Translations under genes and position numbers: made by a program | The notes under the pieces: generated by a model | Told to the model about the DNA's origin: nothing | The model's input: only the letters and a program-made list of their open reading frames with translations | Database searches by the model: none | Assembly: GCA_016708125.1 (NCBI GenBank) | Contig: JADJGF010000001.1 | Span: 3,618,001 to 3,682,000, forward strand | Direction of reading: 5' to 3' | Length of the DNA stretch: 64,000 nucleotides | From: Ignavibacteriota bacterium | GTDB taxonomy: Bacteria; Bacteroidota; Ignavibacteria; Ignavibacteriales; Melioribacteraceae | Part shown: positions 26,250 through 35,058 of the stretch, piece by piece | Layout of the letters: every line of letters starts with the position of its first letter | Position numbering within the stretch: position 1 is the first letter of the stretch

Positions 26250-27869
26250 ATGTATAGAAATTATTTTTATTTACTTAGATCAATAAATGATTTAATTCCG
26301 TATTTAATAGACGCAACAATTACCGATATTTATTCGCAAGAAAAGGATAAACTTTTCCTAAAAATTCCAATTATTGATTTTCCGGAAAGACATTTAATAA
26401 TTTCAACAAATCCAAACTCCACATATATTTTTGTTAAAAACTCACATTTTAAAGCGAAGAAAAATGTAATGCAGATTTTTAATTCAGCGCTTTGCGAAAA
26501 AATTAGAAATATTCAAATTGCAGAAAATGATAGAATTATTAAATTTGATTTAGATAACTCATCAATTTACTTTTTAGTAAGAGGAAATAAAACCAACATA
26601 TTTTTGATGGATAAGAATGATGATTTTTTTTCTTTCAAAAAAACAAACGCTCTAAATATAAATTATGAACTTGAGCAAAATTATTTTAATGGATTTACAA
26701 TTCCTCATTTAGAAAAAGATGAAAATATTATTCTAGATATTTCTGAATTAAAAAAAATATTCCCGATGATTTCAAATGAAATAAAGAATGAAATTGAGTT
26801 CAGAAAGTCAACTGAGAAAAAATCGATTTATTCCATTTTTCAAAATATTGTTCAAGAAATTCTAAATTCACCCATCAGAATTGGGTTTAATCAGCATCTT
26901 CAAAAAATTGTTTTTTTGCCAAGTTCTCTTAAATCAATAGAATTAGAAAATGATTTTAAAGATTTTAATAATTTCAATGATGCTTTACAATATTATATTT
27001 CGACGTATTTTAAATTGAACTCAAAAACGGATTTTACAAATGAACTTGAAAAATATTTTGACAATGAATTATCTAATTTTGCCTCAAAATTAAATAAACT
27101 AAAAATTAGAATTGAAAGTGGATCAAACGAAGAATTATATTACACCTATGGAAATATATTATTATCAAATTTGAATTTGCTAAAAAAAGGTTTGAGTGAA
27201 ATAAAATTAAATTTTTTAGATAATCCAAAAGAATATAAAATTAAACTGGATCCAAAGTTAAATCCTAAAGAAAATATTGATAAATATTTTGAAAAAGCTA
27301 AAGACGAAAAAGTTAATTTTATCAAATCAGTCGAGATTTTTAATTTAACAAAAACCAAGTATGATAAGCTTCAAACTGAGTTTGATAATTTCAAATCAGC
27401 AAAAACGATAGAAGAAATAACTGAAATTTATAACAGAGCAATTCCTAAAAAAGAAAAAATTGTAAAAATGGATTCCGGAGAAAAATTCAAATACTGGCTT
27501 TACAAAATTGATGAAAAATATTCTGTGTTTATTGGTCGTGATAGTAAGAGTAATGATTATCTTTCAATCAAATTTGCGAACCAAAATGATTATTGGTTTC
27601 ATGCAAGAGGTTTGCCGGGTTCTCATGTAGTTTTAAGAGTTGATAATTTAAAAGAAATAATGCCAAAAGAAATTATTAAGAAAGCAGCATCAATTGCGGC
27701 ATTTTATAGTAAAGCCAAAACTGCCGGCTCAGCGCCGGTTTCATATACATTTGCAAAATTTGTTCACAAGAAAAAAGGCATGGAACCAGGAAAAGTTTTG
27801 CTTCAAAAAGAAAATACAATTTTAGTAAAACCGGAAATCCCCAAGAATTGTGAATTGATTAACGAATAA
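26250..27869 (+). CDS. rqcH: NFACT family protein RqcH-like
   Basis: A 539-residue NFACT protein: the NFACT-N domain (1-200), helix-hairpin/coiled-coil middle (about 220-400) and C-terminal NFACT-R domain with FKYWLYKIDEKYSVFIGRDS, YWFHARGLPGSHVVLRV, and KAASIAAFYSKAKTAGSAPV. In bacteria RqcH binds stalled 50S-peptidyl-tRNA complexes and adds alanine tails. The conserved Asp-Arg pair in NFACT-N is not clear to me by eye, so tailing activity is not certain. Annotation as fibronectin-binding protein in databases reflects the same family. Confidence 0.88.
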   Translation: MYRNYFYLLRSINDLIPYLIDATITDIYSQEKDKLFLKIPIIDFPERHLIISTNPNSTYIFVKNSHFKAKKNVMQIFNSALCEKIRNIQIAENDRIIKFDLDNSSIYFLVRGNKTNIFLMDKNDDFFSFKKTNALNINYELEQNYFNGFTIPHLEKDENIILDISELKKIFPMISNEIKNEIEFRKSTEKKSIYSIFQNIVQEILNSPIRIGFNQHLQKIVFLPSSLKSIELENDFKDFNNFNDALQYYISTYFKLNSKTDFTNELEKYFDNELSNFASKLNKLKIRIESGSNEELYYTYGNILLSNLNLLKKGLSEIKLNFLDNPKEYKIKLDPKLNPKENIDKYFEKAKDEKVNFIKSVEIFNLTKTKYDKLQTEFDNFKSAKTIEEITEIYNRAIPKKEKIVKMDSGEKFKYWLYKIDEKYSVFIGRDSKSNDYLSIKFANQNDYWFHARGLPGSHVVLRVDNLKEIMPKEIIKKAASIAAFYSKAKTAGSAPVSYTFAKFVHKKKGMEPGKVLLQKENTILVKPEIPKNCELINE

Positions 27870-27897
27870 TAGTTGTTTAACAAATAAAGATATTTTA

Positions 27898-28389
27898 ATG
27901 AAACTAAAAACAAATTATAAAGCAATATTTTTAATTCTACTTTCCTCAATTTTATTGGGAATTATTTACAATACGTTTTCTTCAGATGGAATTGATTTTA
28001 TTCGCAAAGAAATAAAAATTGATTTTGTGAAAATTGGAGAATCAAATAGTAAGGAAAATTTAAAAGGAATAAATATTTCTCAAGCTTTGGAATTGCATAA
28101 TAAAAAATCTGCGATTTTTATTGATGCAAGAGATCAATGGGAATTTAGTGAATCTCACATTACCAGAGCTTTAAATATTCCGGAATTTAGTTTTAGCAAT
28201 AACGATAAAACTTTATCTAATATTTCAAAAAAATCAACATTGGTAATTTATTGTGATGGCGACGATTGTGATACAAGCAAAAGATTAGCAAAACAAATTT
28301 CAGAATTGGGTTATGAAAATATTTATGTATTCCTTGGTGGAATGAAATTATGGATGGAAGCTGAACTTCCAACTTCAAAAGGTAATTAA
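27898..28389 (+). CDS. Membrane-anchored rhodanese-like protein
   Basis: A 163-residue protein with one N-terminal membrane helix (residues 8-24) and a rhodanese domain (55-160): FIDARDQWEFSESHITRALN, then the active-site C119 in LVIYCDGDDCDTSKR, and GGMKLWMEAELP. The loop CDGDDCDTS has the six-residue rhodanese cradle and a second Cys. It probably handles persulfide sulfur at the outer face of the membrane. It abuts the MauE/DoxX gene with no gap, and the pair is likely a sulfur/thiol redox unit. Confidence 0.88.
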   Translation: MKLKTNYKAIFLILLSSILLGIIYNTFSSDGIDFIRKEIKIDFVKIGESNSKENLKGINISQALELHNKKSAIFIDARDQWEFSESHITRALNIPEFSFSNNDKTLSNISKKSTLVIYCDGDDCDTSKRLAKQISELGYENIYVFLGGMKLWMEAELPTSKGN

Positions 28390-28836
28390 ATGAAAAAAGA
28401 AATTATTATAAAATATCTAATTGCGTTGACAAGAATTTATCTTGCTTTATTTTTTATACTAAGCGGATTAGCAAAAATCAATAACTTGGAAATATTTGCT
28501 AATTCAATTGAAAATTATAGATTATTCCCGACGCAAATAATAAATGTTTTGGCGATTACCATTCCATGGATTGAAGTAATTACCGGCGGACTTCTTTTGC
28601 TTGGATTTTTTATAAAAGAAAATGCTTTAATAATTGCTTCCTTACTTTTAGTTTTTACTTTAGCAGTAATTTCAGCAGTTGCAAGAAATCTTGATATTGA
28701 TTGCGGATGTCAAGGAACTATTGATGGTCAAAAAGTTGGCATGTTAAAAATTGTTGAAAATATTTCATTGTTAATTGTTGGAATTCTCAGTATTAAAATT
28801 CCTAAACAAGTTCTAACATTTATAAAACAATTTTAA
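28390..28836 (+). CDS. MauE/DoxX family membrane protein
   Basis: A 148-residue protein with four membrane helices of the DoxX/MauE superfamily: LALFFILSGLAKINNLEIF near the start, IPWIEVITGGLLLLGFF, and a DIDCGCQG motif between helices 3 and 4. The CxC in that loop is typical of MauE-like proteins that pass electrons or thiols across the membrane. It starts right after the rhodanese stop. Substrate unknown. Confidence 0.85.
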   Translation: MKKEIIIKYLIALTRIYLALFFILSGLAKINNLEIFANSIENYRLFPTQIINVLAITIPWIEVITGGLLLLGFFIKENALIIASLLLVFTLAVISAVARNLDIDCGCQGTIDGQKVGMLKIVENISLLIVGILSIKIPKQVLTFIKQF

Positions 28837-28854
28837 TTTTTACATTAAAATAAA

Positions 28855-29940
28855 TTGCATAAAATAAAAATATATTTAATTCATTTATTTATTCGTTTTT
28901 CGATAAAACTTTCTTCTAAAAAGAAATCTAATTCAAATATTTTGCTAAATAGTAATTCAAAAATTCTAATTATCATTTTAAAAAATAAGTCTGAATCACT
29001 TTTAATTACTCCGCTTATTAAATTGATTTATGAAAAAACCAATGCTGAGATTTCGTTAATTGTAAATATTGAAAACGAAATAATTTTTTCCAACAATCCT
29101 TATATAAACAAAATATTTATTGCTGAGAATGATGTATCAGCTAAAATTTTTCAAATAGGAAAATTGAATAAAATTAAATTTGATATAATTATAAATTCAA
29201 ATGAAAATTATGAGGATAATGAAATATTTTATACATCATTAATTAAAGCAAATTTTAAAGTTGGATTTAAAAATATTTATGATAAAATTTTTACACATTT
29301 AGTTGATAAATTAAACCCAGCAACAAATCATTTTGTTGATAGAATTTTAAATATTTGTGAAGTGTTTGAATTTGAAATTGATAAATCAAAATTGAATTTA
29401 TTATATCAGCCTTTAGATAATTCGTATGAAGAAGTTGATAGATTTTTGTTAACCGTTTTTAATTCAAGTAAAATGTTTGTTATTCTAAATGTTTCAGATG
29501 AAATACAAAATAATTTTTGGGGAATTGATAATTTCAAAAAGCTGATTAAGTATATTAAAAATTATGATACGAACATTATAATTACTTCGCTTCAAAAAGA
29601 TATTGAAAACACTGATAAAATTTCCGAAGGAAAAGAAAAAATATTTTTCTCAGATGATTTTGATAAATATGCAGCTTTAATATCAAGATCGAATTTTATT
29701 TTTACATTGGATACTTTTACTTTACAATTGGCTTCTGCATTTAAGAAACCGGTTTTTTGTCTTTTCGGAAAATCAATTAATAATGAACTGATAAGAGTTC
29801 CATATATTTCAGATTTTGATTTTGTTAGAAGTGAAGAAAACGATTTGAGCGATTTACATTATGGAAAAGTTTTAAATAGTTTCATTCCATATTTTGATTA
29901 TGTTTATGAAAATTTTCATCTTAATAAAAAAAATTTTTGA
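28855..29940 (+). CDS. Family 9 glycosyltransferase (heptosyltransferase-like)
   Basis: A 361-residue GT-B protein resembling LPS heptosyltransferases: a first domain ILIIILKNKSESLLITPLIK and SLIVNIENEI, and a second domain with FVILNVSD, IIITSLQKD and the donor-site segment FTLDTFTLQLASAFKKPVFC followed by LFGKS. The usual GxGDxxLxTP start is eroded, so donor and acceptor are uncertain. The start is TTG at 28855, 18 bases after the MauE gene. It is very Asn/Ile/Lys-rich, like its neighbours. Confidence 0.78.
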   Translation: MHKIKIYLIHLFIRFSIKLSSKKKSNSNILLNSNSKILIIILKNKSESLLITPLIKLIYEKTNAEISLIVNIENEIIFSNNPYINKIFIAENDVSAKIFQIGKLNKIKFDIIINSNENYEDNEIFYTSLIKANFKVGFKNIYDKIFTHLVDKLNPATNHFVDRILNICEVFEFEIDKSKLNLLYQPLDNSYEEVDRFLLTVFNSSKMFVILNVSDEIQNNFWGIDNFKKLIKYIKNYDTNIIITSLQKDIENTDKISEGKEKIFFSDDFDKYAALISRSNFIFTLDTFTLQLASAFKKPVFCLFGKSINNELIRVPYISDFDFVRSEENDLSDLHYGKVLNSFIPYFDYVYENFHLNKKNF

Positions 29941-29952
29941 GTTAGATATTTT

Positions 29953-30129
29953 TTGAAAAAATTAGATAAAACATTTTGCGAATTTTCTAAATCTGAAATT
30001 GAAAAATATGAAATTGAAATTTGCAAATTAATTAAAAAACCAAAATTTTTTTGCAAAAAATGTCTGCGTGTTACAAACGATAAAATCTACATCTGCAAAC
30101 CAGAAAAATTTAATAAAAGTTTAAAATAA
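29953..30129 (+). CDS. Small Cys-rich (zinc-ribbon-like) protein
   Basis: A 58-residue protein from a TTG at 29953, 12 bases after the GT9 stop. It contains KFFCKKCLRVTNDKIYICKP, a CxxC and a third Cys, preceded by a charged helix (SEIEKYEIEICKLIKK) with its own Cys. The arrangement looks like a small metal-binding protein, and short proteins with a similar YCKKCGRVA...LCKP pattern occur widely. The function is unknown. The reading frame is open, ends just before the next gene, and its codon use matches the neighbours. Confidence 0.65.
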   Translation: MKKLDKTFCEFSKSEIEKYEIEICKLIKKPKFFCKKCLRVTNDKIYICKPEKFNKSLK

Positions 30130-30137
30130 TTTATCAA

Positions 30138-30590
30138 ATGAAAAATTTTACATACATAATATTAAGTATTAGTTTAGTTATAATTTCTTTAATACTTTTT
30201 ATAAATTGTTCTGATAAAATTGTTGAACCAAAACAAGAACCGCTCAATGTTGATATAAGAATGGAAGTTCAAGTTTTAGATTCAACTTTTCAAATTTACA
30301 AACGACCGTTTACGCAAATATATTTTACGACTTACAAACTAACTTCCAACAAAGAAAAAGTTGAGATTCTTCAATCAGATACAACATCTTGCAGAAACGG
30401 CTGGGGCGTGAAATTATTAAATTATAAACTCACAAGTATTGATCAGAAAATCATTCTTGGTGCTTCTTGTGAAAATTATAATGGTCCAAATTACAGAGAA
30501 ATTGAAATTGATTTTGCCGAAGCAGAAAGAAGAATTGACACTTTACGGCATTCAAATATTGTGAAAACTTTTGCAATTTATTATAAATAA
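30138..30590 (+). CDS. Lipoprotein of unknown function
   Basis: A 150-residue protein with a signal helix (residues 5-23) ending in a lipobox (LFINC), then an acidic linker (SDKIVEPKQEP) and an all-beta-looking domain (VDIRMEVQVLDSTFQIY). It is probably an outer-membrane or periplasmic lipoprotein. I do not recognise the domain; the strand pattern suggests an immunoglobulin-like fold. It follows the small Cys-rich gene by eight bases. Confidence 0.72.
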   Translation: MKNFTYIILSISLVIISLILFINCSDKIVEPKQEPLNVDIRMEVQVLDSTFQIYKRPFTQIYFTTYKLTSNKEKVEILQSDTTSCRNGWGVKLLNYKLTSIDQKIILGASCENYNGPNYREIEIDFAEAERRIDTLRHSNIVKTFAIYYK

Positions 30591-30628
30591 TTTATTAGCT
30601 AAGTTTCACTTAACAATTAGTCATCAAT

Positions 30629-31012
30629 ATGTTGAATCATCATTCACAAGTTAAAAAAATCTTATTTGATGGAACATGTACACTTTGCAATTTTGCTGTT
30701 TCAAATCTTCAAAGAAACTTAAAAGATAAAAACTATACATTTGTTCCGTCCGAATCGGAAGAAGGAATTTTATTAATTAAAAAATATAATCTTGGTGAAA
30801 TTCCAGAAAATACAATTATATTATTTTCCAATGATAAAATTTATTTTAAGAGTGATGCTTTTATAGAATTATTAAATGATATGCCGGTAAATTACAAAAT
30901 ATTCAAAATCGTAAAATATTTACCAAAGAAAATTAGAGACTGGTTTTACGATATAATTTCAAAATACAGATATTTATTGTTTGGGAAAATGAAAATAATT
31001 TATGAAAAGTGA
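30629..31012 (+). CDS. DCC (DUF393) thiol-disulfide oxidoreductase-like protein
   Basis: A 127-residue protein with the DCC motif FDGTCTLCNFAVSNLQRN, that is Asp and CxxC at the start, as in YuxK-type proteins with a thioredoxin-like fold. FKSDAFIELL and the KIVKYLPKKIRDWFYDIISK tail complete the family pattern. The redox partner is not known. Its end overlaps the ridA start by 11 bases. Confidence 0.86.
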   Translation: MLNHHSQVKKILFDGTCTLCNFAVSNLQRNLKDKNYTFVPSESEEGILLIKKYNLGEIPENTIILFSNDKIYFKSDAFIELLNDMPVNYKIFKIVKYLPKKIRDWFYDIISKYRYLLFGKMKIIYEK

Positions 31013-31397
31013 ACGAATTAATATTTCATCAAATGCGGTTTGGGAAGATATTGTTGGATATTCTCGTGCTGTAAAAATTGGTCAGAATATTTATATCTCC
31101 GGGACAACTGCAACTGATGAAAATGGAAAAATTGTTGGAATTGATGATCCATATTTACAAACAATTAAATGTATTAAAAATATTGAAAATGCTTTGCTAA
31201 AAATTGGAGCAAATTTAACCAATATTGTAAGAACAAGAATATTTGTAACTAATATTGAAAATTGGGAGAAAATTGGTAAAGCGCATGGAGAATATTTTGA
31301 TAAAATAAAACCGGCTACATCAATGATTGAAATTAAAAAATTGATACTTCCGGAAATGTTGGTGGAAATTGAAGCTGATGCAATTTTATTTGAATGA
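31002..31397 (+). CDS. RidA family protein
   Basis: A 131-residue RidA/YjgF protein: IYISGTTATDENGKIVG, a QTIKCIKNIENALLKIGA helix, VRTRIFVTNIENWEKIGKAH with the substrate-binding Arg, and the MLVEIEADAILFE end. RidA enzymes hydrolyse reactive enamine/imine intermediates from PLP enzymes. This one is of the longer TdcF-unlike type with an SNAVWEDIVGYSRAV start, so its imine substrate may differ from that of canonical RidA. Confidence 0.87.
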   Translation: MKSERINISSNAVWEDIVGYSRAVKIGQNIYISGTTATDENGKIVGIDDPYLQTIKCIKNIENALLKIGANLTNIVRTRIFVTNIENWEKIGKAHGEYFDKIKPATSMIEIKKLILPEMLVEIEADAILFE

Positions 31398-31419
31398 TTT
31401 TTAATTTTACGGATATTTT

Positions 31420-31857
31420 ATGATAAATCTAAAACTAATTTTACTAATTCTGCTTGTACTAATTTCTGTATTTTCTTGCAGAGAAAATGAAGACACAATT
31501 ACCGGATCTTTAATAAATATTAATTTACCTGAATATGATAATATTCCAGTAATTGCAAACGTTGAAAATAGTTTTGTTTTTACCCTTAATGCAAAGAATT
31601 TCAATTACAATTATAATGATTACGTTGATTTCACAAATGATTCATTAGTTATTACTGTTACATCTAATAAGACCAGTTCTACAAATAGTCAATTTACGGT
31701 TTATGATAATTTAAATGAGGAAATATTTTCCACTGATTTAAATACTGATAAAGTTCTTGTTAAAGATAATTTGGGCGGCAAAATACCGTCTTATGTCAAA
31801 GTTAAGTTAGAAAATTATAACGGTATTTTAAATATTGTTGTTGCAGCAAAAAATTGA
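31420..31857 (+). CDS. Lipoprotein of unknown function
   Basis: A 145-residue protein with a lipoprotein signal (ILLVLISVFSC near residue 20) and an acidic, Asn/Thr-rich beta domain. The mature part ends NGILNIVVAAKN and looks like a single Ig-like or pre-peptidase-like fold. I cannot assign a family. The next gene starts within its stop codon region (4-base overlap), suggesting co-translation. Confidence 0.7.
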   Translation: MINLKLILLILLVLISVFSCRENEDTITGSLININLPEYDNIPVIANVENSFVFTLNAKNFNYNYNDYVDFTNDSLVITVTSNKTSSTNSQFTVYDNLNEEIFSTDLNTDKVLVKDNLGGKIPSYVKVKLENYNGILNIVVAAKN

Positions 31858-32453
31858 AAGAAAATATTCTATTCACAGATTTTGAGAAAACAATAATTTT
31901 AGATAAAGATTTTTTAAAAGCTAAAACTATTATTATTGATAAAATCCATATCCAGCTTGAAGAAACTCGAAAAAGAATTTCAGATATTATTAATCAAAGT
32001 AATTTCAAATTTGAAAAACTCATTGATAAAAAAATTGGAAAAATATTTAAAGGAGAAAATTATCTCTCACTTCCCTATGTAGTTTTGGATTATCCGAAAT
32101 TATTTTCCAAAGAAAATACTTTTACGTTTAGAACTATGTTTTGGTGGGGAAATTATTTTAGTTCGACTTTACATCTTGAAGGATTTTATTTAGAAAAGTA
32201 CAAAGAAATTATTTTTGATAGACAGCATTTATTAAAGAATAAAAATATTTATTTCTCTGTTGCCAAAACTCCATGGGAATACCATTTTAATAAATCAAAT
32301 TATATTTTGATTGATAAAATAAATCTGGAAACTCAATCACAAAGGAAATTTATAAAACTTAGTAAAAGATTTGAATTTTCTGATTACGAAAATCTTCCGG
32401 AATTATCATCTCAATATTTTTCATTTTTGCTAAAAATACTTTCAAATGAATAA
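31854..32453 (+). CDS. Conserved hypothetical protein
   Basis: A 199-residue soluble protein starting with TTG at 31854. It has a helix-rich N-half (RKRISDIINQSNFKFEKLID) and a strand-rich C-half containing GENYLSLPYVVLDYPKLFSK and RTMFWWGNYFSSTLHLEG. The aromatic-rich middle looks conserved rather than random, but I do not recognise a family. It overlaps the following homocysteine methyltransferase by eight bases. Confidence 0.6.
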   Translation: MKENILFTDFEKTIILDKDFLKAKTIIIDKIHIQLEETRKRISDIINQSNFKFEKLIDKKIGKIFKGENYLSLPYVVLDYPKLFSKENTFTFRTMFWWGNYFSSTLHLEGFYLEKYKEIIFDRQHLLKNKNIYFSVAKTPWEYHFNKSNYILIDKINLETQSQRKFIKLSKRFEFSDYENLPELSSQYFSFLLKILSNE

Positions 32454-33333
32454 ATTAGAGATAGCCACAGTTTTCAATCAATTGCAAAAACCGCTAATTC
32501 TCGATGGAGCAATGGGAAGTTTACTTCAACAAAGAGGTTTCAAATCGGATAAATATTTGTGGATGAGTTACCTAAATTTTAAATATCCAAATATTATAAA
32601 AGACATTCACAAAGAATATATAAATGCGGGATGTGATATAATTACGACAAATACTTTTAGGACAAATCCTTCGGTATTTAAAAAAACGATTACGGATTTT
32701 GATCAAAATAAAATTGTTGAATTAAGTCTAAATATTGCAAAAGATGCAGTTGGCGATTCGAATATTCTAATTGCCGGATCGAATCCACCGGCAGAAGATT
32801 CATATCAAAATGAAAGAAATATAACGTATAAAGATTTGATTGATAATCATCATCAACATATTGATTTATTATATAAATATGGAGCAGATTTTATATTAAA
32901 TGAAACTCAAAGTCATTTTGATGAAATTGAAATTGTTTGTAAATATTGTTTTGAAAATAAAGTCCCATACATAATAAGTTTGCTGATTACGGATGAATTA
33001 AAAATCTTAAGCGGAGAAAATCTTTCAGATGTTTTAGATATGATAAATTTTTATTCTCCAATATTAATTTGTTTTAATTGCATATTTTCTGAAACATTTT
33101 TCAAATTGTTAAAATCAAGTTTTGTTATTGATAATTGGGGATTTTATTTAAACTGCGGAAGCAGCGATTACAATGATGGAAATATTAATTGCGGAATTTC
33201 TCCAATCCAGTATTTAGAAATTGTAAAATCTTCGTTACCTTTTAATCCAAAATTAATTGGAACTTGTTGCGGTTCAAATCCCCATCACACAAAAATTATT
33301 AGAGATTTTTTAGATGAAAAAACTAATTCTTAA
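32446..33333 (+). CDS. Homocysteine S-methyltransferase family protein
   Basis: A 295-residue TIM barrel of the BHMT/MmuM/MetH-N type. It keeps the start LILDGAMGSLLQQRG, the TNTFRTNPS substrate loop, and the zinc cysteines in CFNCIF and GTCCGSNPHH. It transfers a methyl group to homocysteine; the donor could be S-methylmethionine, betaine or another compound. There is no cobalamin or folate domain, so it is not a full MetH. Its end overlaps ispE by 20 bases. Confidence 0.88.
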   Translation: MNKLEIATVFNQLQKPLILDGAMGSLLQQRGFKSDKYLWMSYLNFKYPNIIKDIHKEYINAGCDIITTNTFRTNPSVFKKTITDFDQNKIVELSLNIAKDAVGDSNILIAGSNPPAEDSYQNERNITYKDLIDNHHQHIDLLYKYGADFILNETQSHFDEIEIVCKYCFENKVPYIISLLITDELKILSGENLSDVLDMINFYSPILICFNCIFSETFFKLLKSSFVIDNWGFYLNCGSSDYNDGNINCGISPIQYLEIVKSSLPFNPKLIGTCCGSNPHHTKIIRDFLDEKTNS

Positions 33334-34150
33334 TTCTCCGGCAAAAATAAATTTTGGATTAAATATTATTAATAAACGAAATGACGGATTTCATAATTTG
33401 CAAACATTTTTTTATCCAATTTATGATTTATGTGATAAGATTACTTTTGAGCATTCAAATAATTTTATTTTTGATTCGAACAATATTGATTTAGTTAAAG
33501 ATTCTTCAAATTTAATTCAGCGCGCAGTTTCTTCAATTGAAGAATTAATCAAAAGGAAACTTAACGTAAAAATATATTTGGAAAAAATAATCCCAATCGG
33601 TGCCGGCTTAGGCGGCGGAAGTTCAAACGCAGCTTCAACTTTAATGGGATTAAATGAAATGTTTGAATTAAAAATTAGTGATGAAAAACTTCATCAAATT
33701 GCGTTAGAGCTTGGTTCAGATGTACCTTTTTTCATTAATTCAAAACCGGCTGTTGGAAGTTCTCGCGGAGAAATTTTAGAGATTAGTCAAAATTATATTG
33801 ACAAAGTAATTTTAATAATAAATCCCAAAATTCATATTTCTACAAAAGACGCTTTTTCCAACATCCAACCAAAGCCTTCAAATTTTGATTACAATTATTT
33901 TCTAAATAGTGAAGAAATTGATTTTAATTTTTTAAGAAATAATCTAATTAATGATTTTGAAAACTATGTTTTTAATAAATATTCAGAAATAAAAAATATT
34001 AAAAATGAAATGTATAATAACGGAGCCGTATTTTCATTAATGAGCGGAACTGGTTCAACGGTTTATGGAGTTTTTGAAAATATTGAGCAAGCAAAAATTG
34101 TATATAATTTATTTCCAAAAGAATATTTTAAATTTATTTCATCATTATAA
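33314..34150 (+). CDS. ispE: 4-diphosphocytidyl-2-C-methyl-D-erythritol kinase
   Basis: A 278-residue GHMP kinase of the MEP isoprenoid pathway. It has SPAKINFGLNIINKRNDGFH at the N-terminus with the catalytic Lys and substrate His, the ATP loop IPIGAGLGGGSSNAASTL, LGSDVPFF with the catalytic Asp, and SGTGSTVYGVF. It shows the whole family length. Its presence indicates isoprenoid synthesis by the MEP route. Confidence 0.95.
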   Translation: MKKLILNSPAKINFGLNIINKRNDGFHNLQTFFYPIYDLCDKITFEHSNNFIFDSNNIDLVKDSSNLIQRAVSSIEELIKRKLNVKIYLEKIIPIGAGLGGGSSNAASTLMGLNEMFELKISDEKLHQIALELGSDVPFFINSKPAVGSSRGEILEISQNYIDKVILIINPKIHISTKDAFSNIQPKPSNFDYNYFLNSEEIDFNFLRNNLINDFENYVFNKYSEIKNIKNEMYNNGAVFSLMSGTGSTVYGVFENIEQAKIVYNLFPKEYFKFISSL

Positions 34151-34181
34151 AATTATCTTTTGAAATATTTATTATACTTAT

Positions 34182-35057
34182 CTAACTTAAAATATAAGCT
34201 CCGATTAGAATTAGAATAATTCCAATTCCCTTTTTTAACAAATATTTTTCATTAAATAATTTTCCGCCGATAATTGATGCAAAGAAAACCGATGTTCTTT
34301 TTATAGTAAGAACTAACGCAACCGGCGCAATTTTTATTGCTTCAATTTGAGTATATCTATATCCGATTGTTAAAATAGAAATTAAAATAATCCAACCTAA
34401 ATTATCTTTTGAAACTTTTCTTAGAATATTAATTGGATTTTTCAATTTAATTAAAATTATAATTGTAAAATTTATAGCTAAAAATATTTGTTGAAAGACA
34501 ACAAAATTAAACGGTGATAAATTAAAATCCTTAATTATTAATTTATCAATAACGGATGAAACTGAAAGAAGTATTAAAGCATAAAAAATGTAACGATGAT
34601 AATTTGTTTTTATCAATGTTTTTATTGGATCAATTAAATTATCCTTTTTGCGAAGTTCCAAAACATATGTACCAAATAATAAAATTATCATTCCCAAAAA
34701 TTCAATACTTGAAATTGATTCGCCTAAAATGATGAAAGACAAAACCACAACTATTCCGGGAGTTAAAGTCATCAACGGCAAAGCATTGCTGATTTCCAAA
34801 TTTTTAATTGCCAGCATAATATTTAAAAATGCTATTGCTCCAAGAATTGTTTTAAAATATAAAATTATTAATCCATCAAAAGATATTTTACTCATATCCA
34901 TTTGAGGAAATAGCAAAAGTGCAACTATTAAATTAAATATGGAAAGGATAAACGAAAATTCCAACGCATCTAAATTGAATAAAACTTTCTTTTGAAAAAT
35001 TGCAGCAAGTGCAGAAAATATTGCTGATGCGAGAGCAATAAAAAACCATTCGTTCAT
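34182..35057 (-). CDS. EamA/DMT superfamily transporter
   Basis: A 291-residue inner-membrane protein with ten predicted helices in two EamA repeats (a first repeat ending ILLFGTYVLEL and a second with PVALVLTIKRTSVFFASIIG). DMT proteins export amino acids or metabolites; the substrate cannot be read. It lies two bases after the TonB-dependent receptor stop, so the two share a transcript and perhaps a substrate. Confidence 0.88.
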   Translation of the reverse strand: MNEWFFIALASAIFSALAAIFQKKVLFNLDALEFSFILSIFNLIVALLLFPQMDMSKISFDGLIILYFKTILGAIAFLNIMLAIKNLEISNALPLMTLTPGIVVVLSFIILGESISSIEFLGMIILLFGTYVLELRKKDNLIDPIKTLIKTNYHRYIFYALILLSVSSVIDKLIIKDFNLSPFNFVVFQQIFLAINFTIIILIKLKNPINILRKVSKDNLGWIILISILTIGYRYTQIEAIKIAPVALVLTIKRTSVFFASIIGGKLFNEKYLLKKGIGIILILIGAYILS

Positions 35058-35058
35058 A

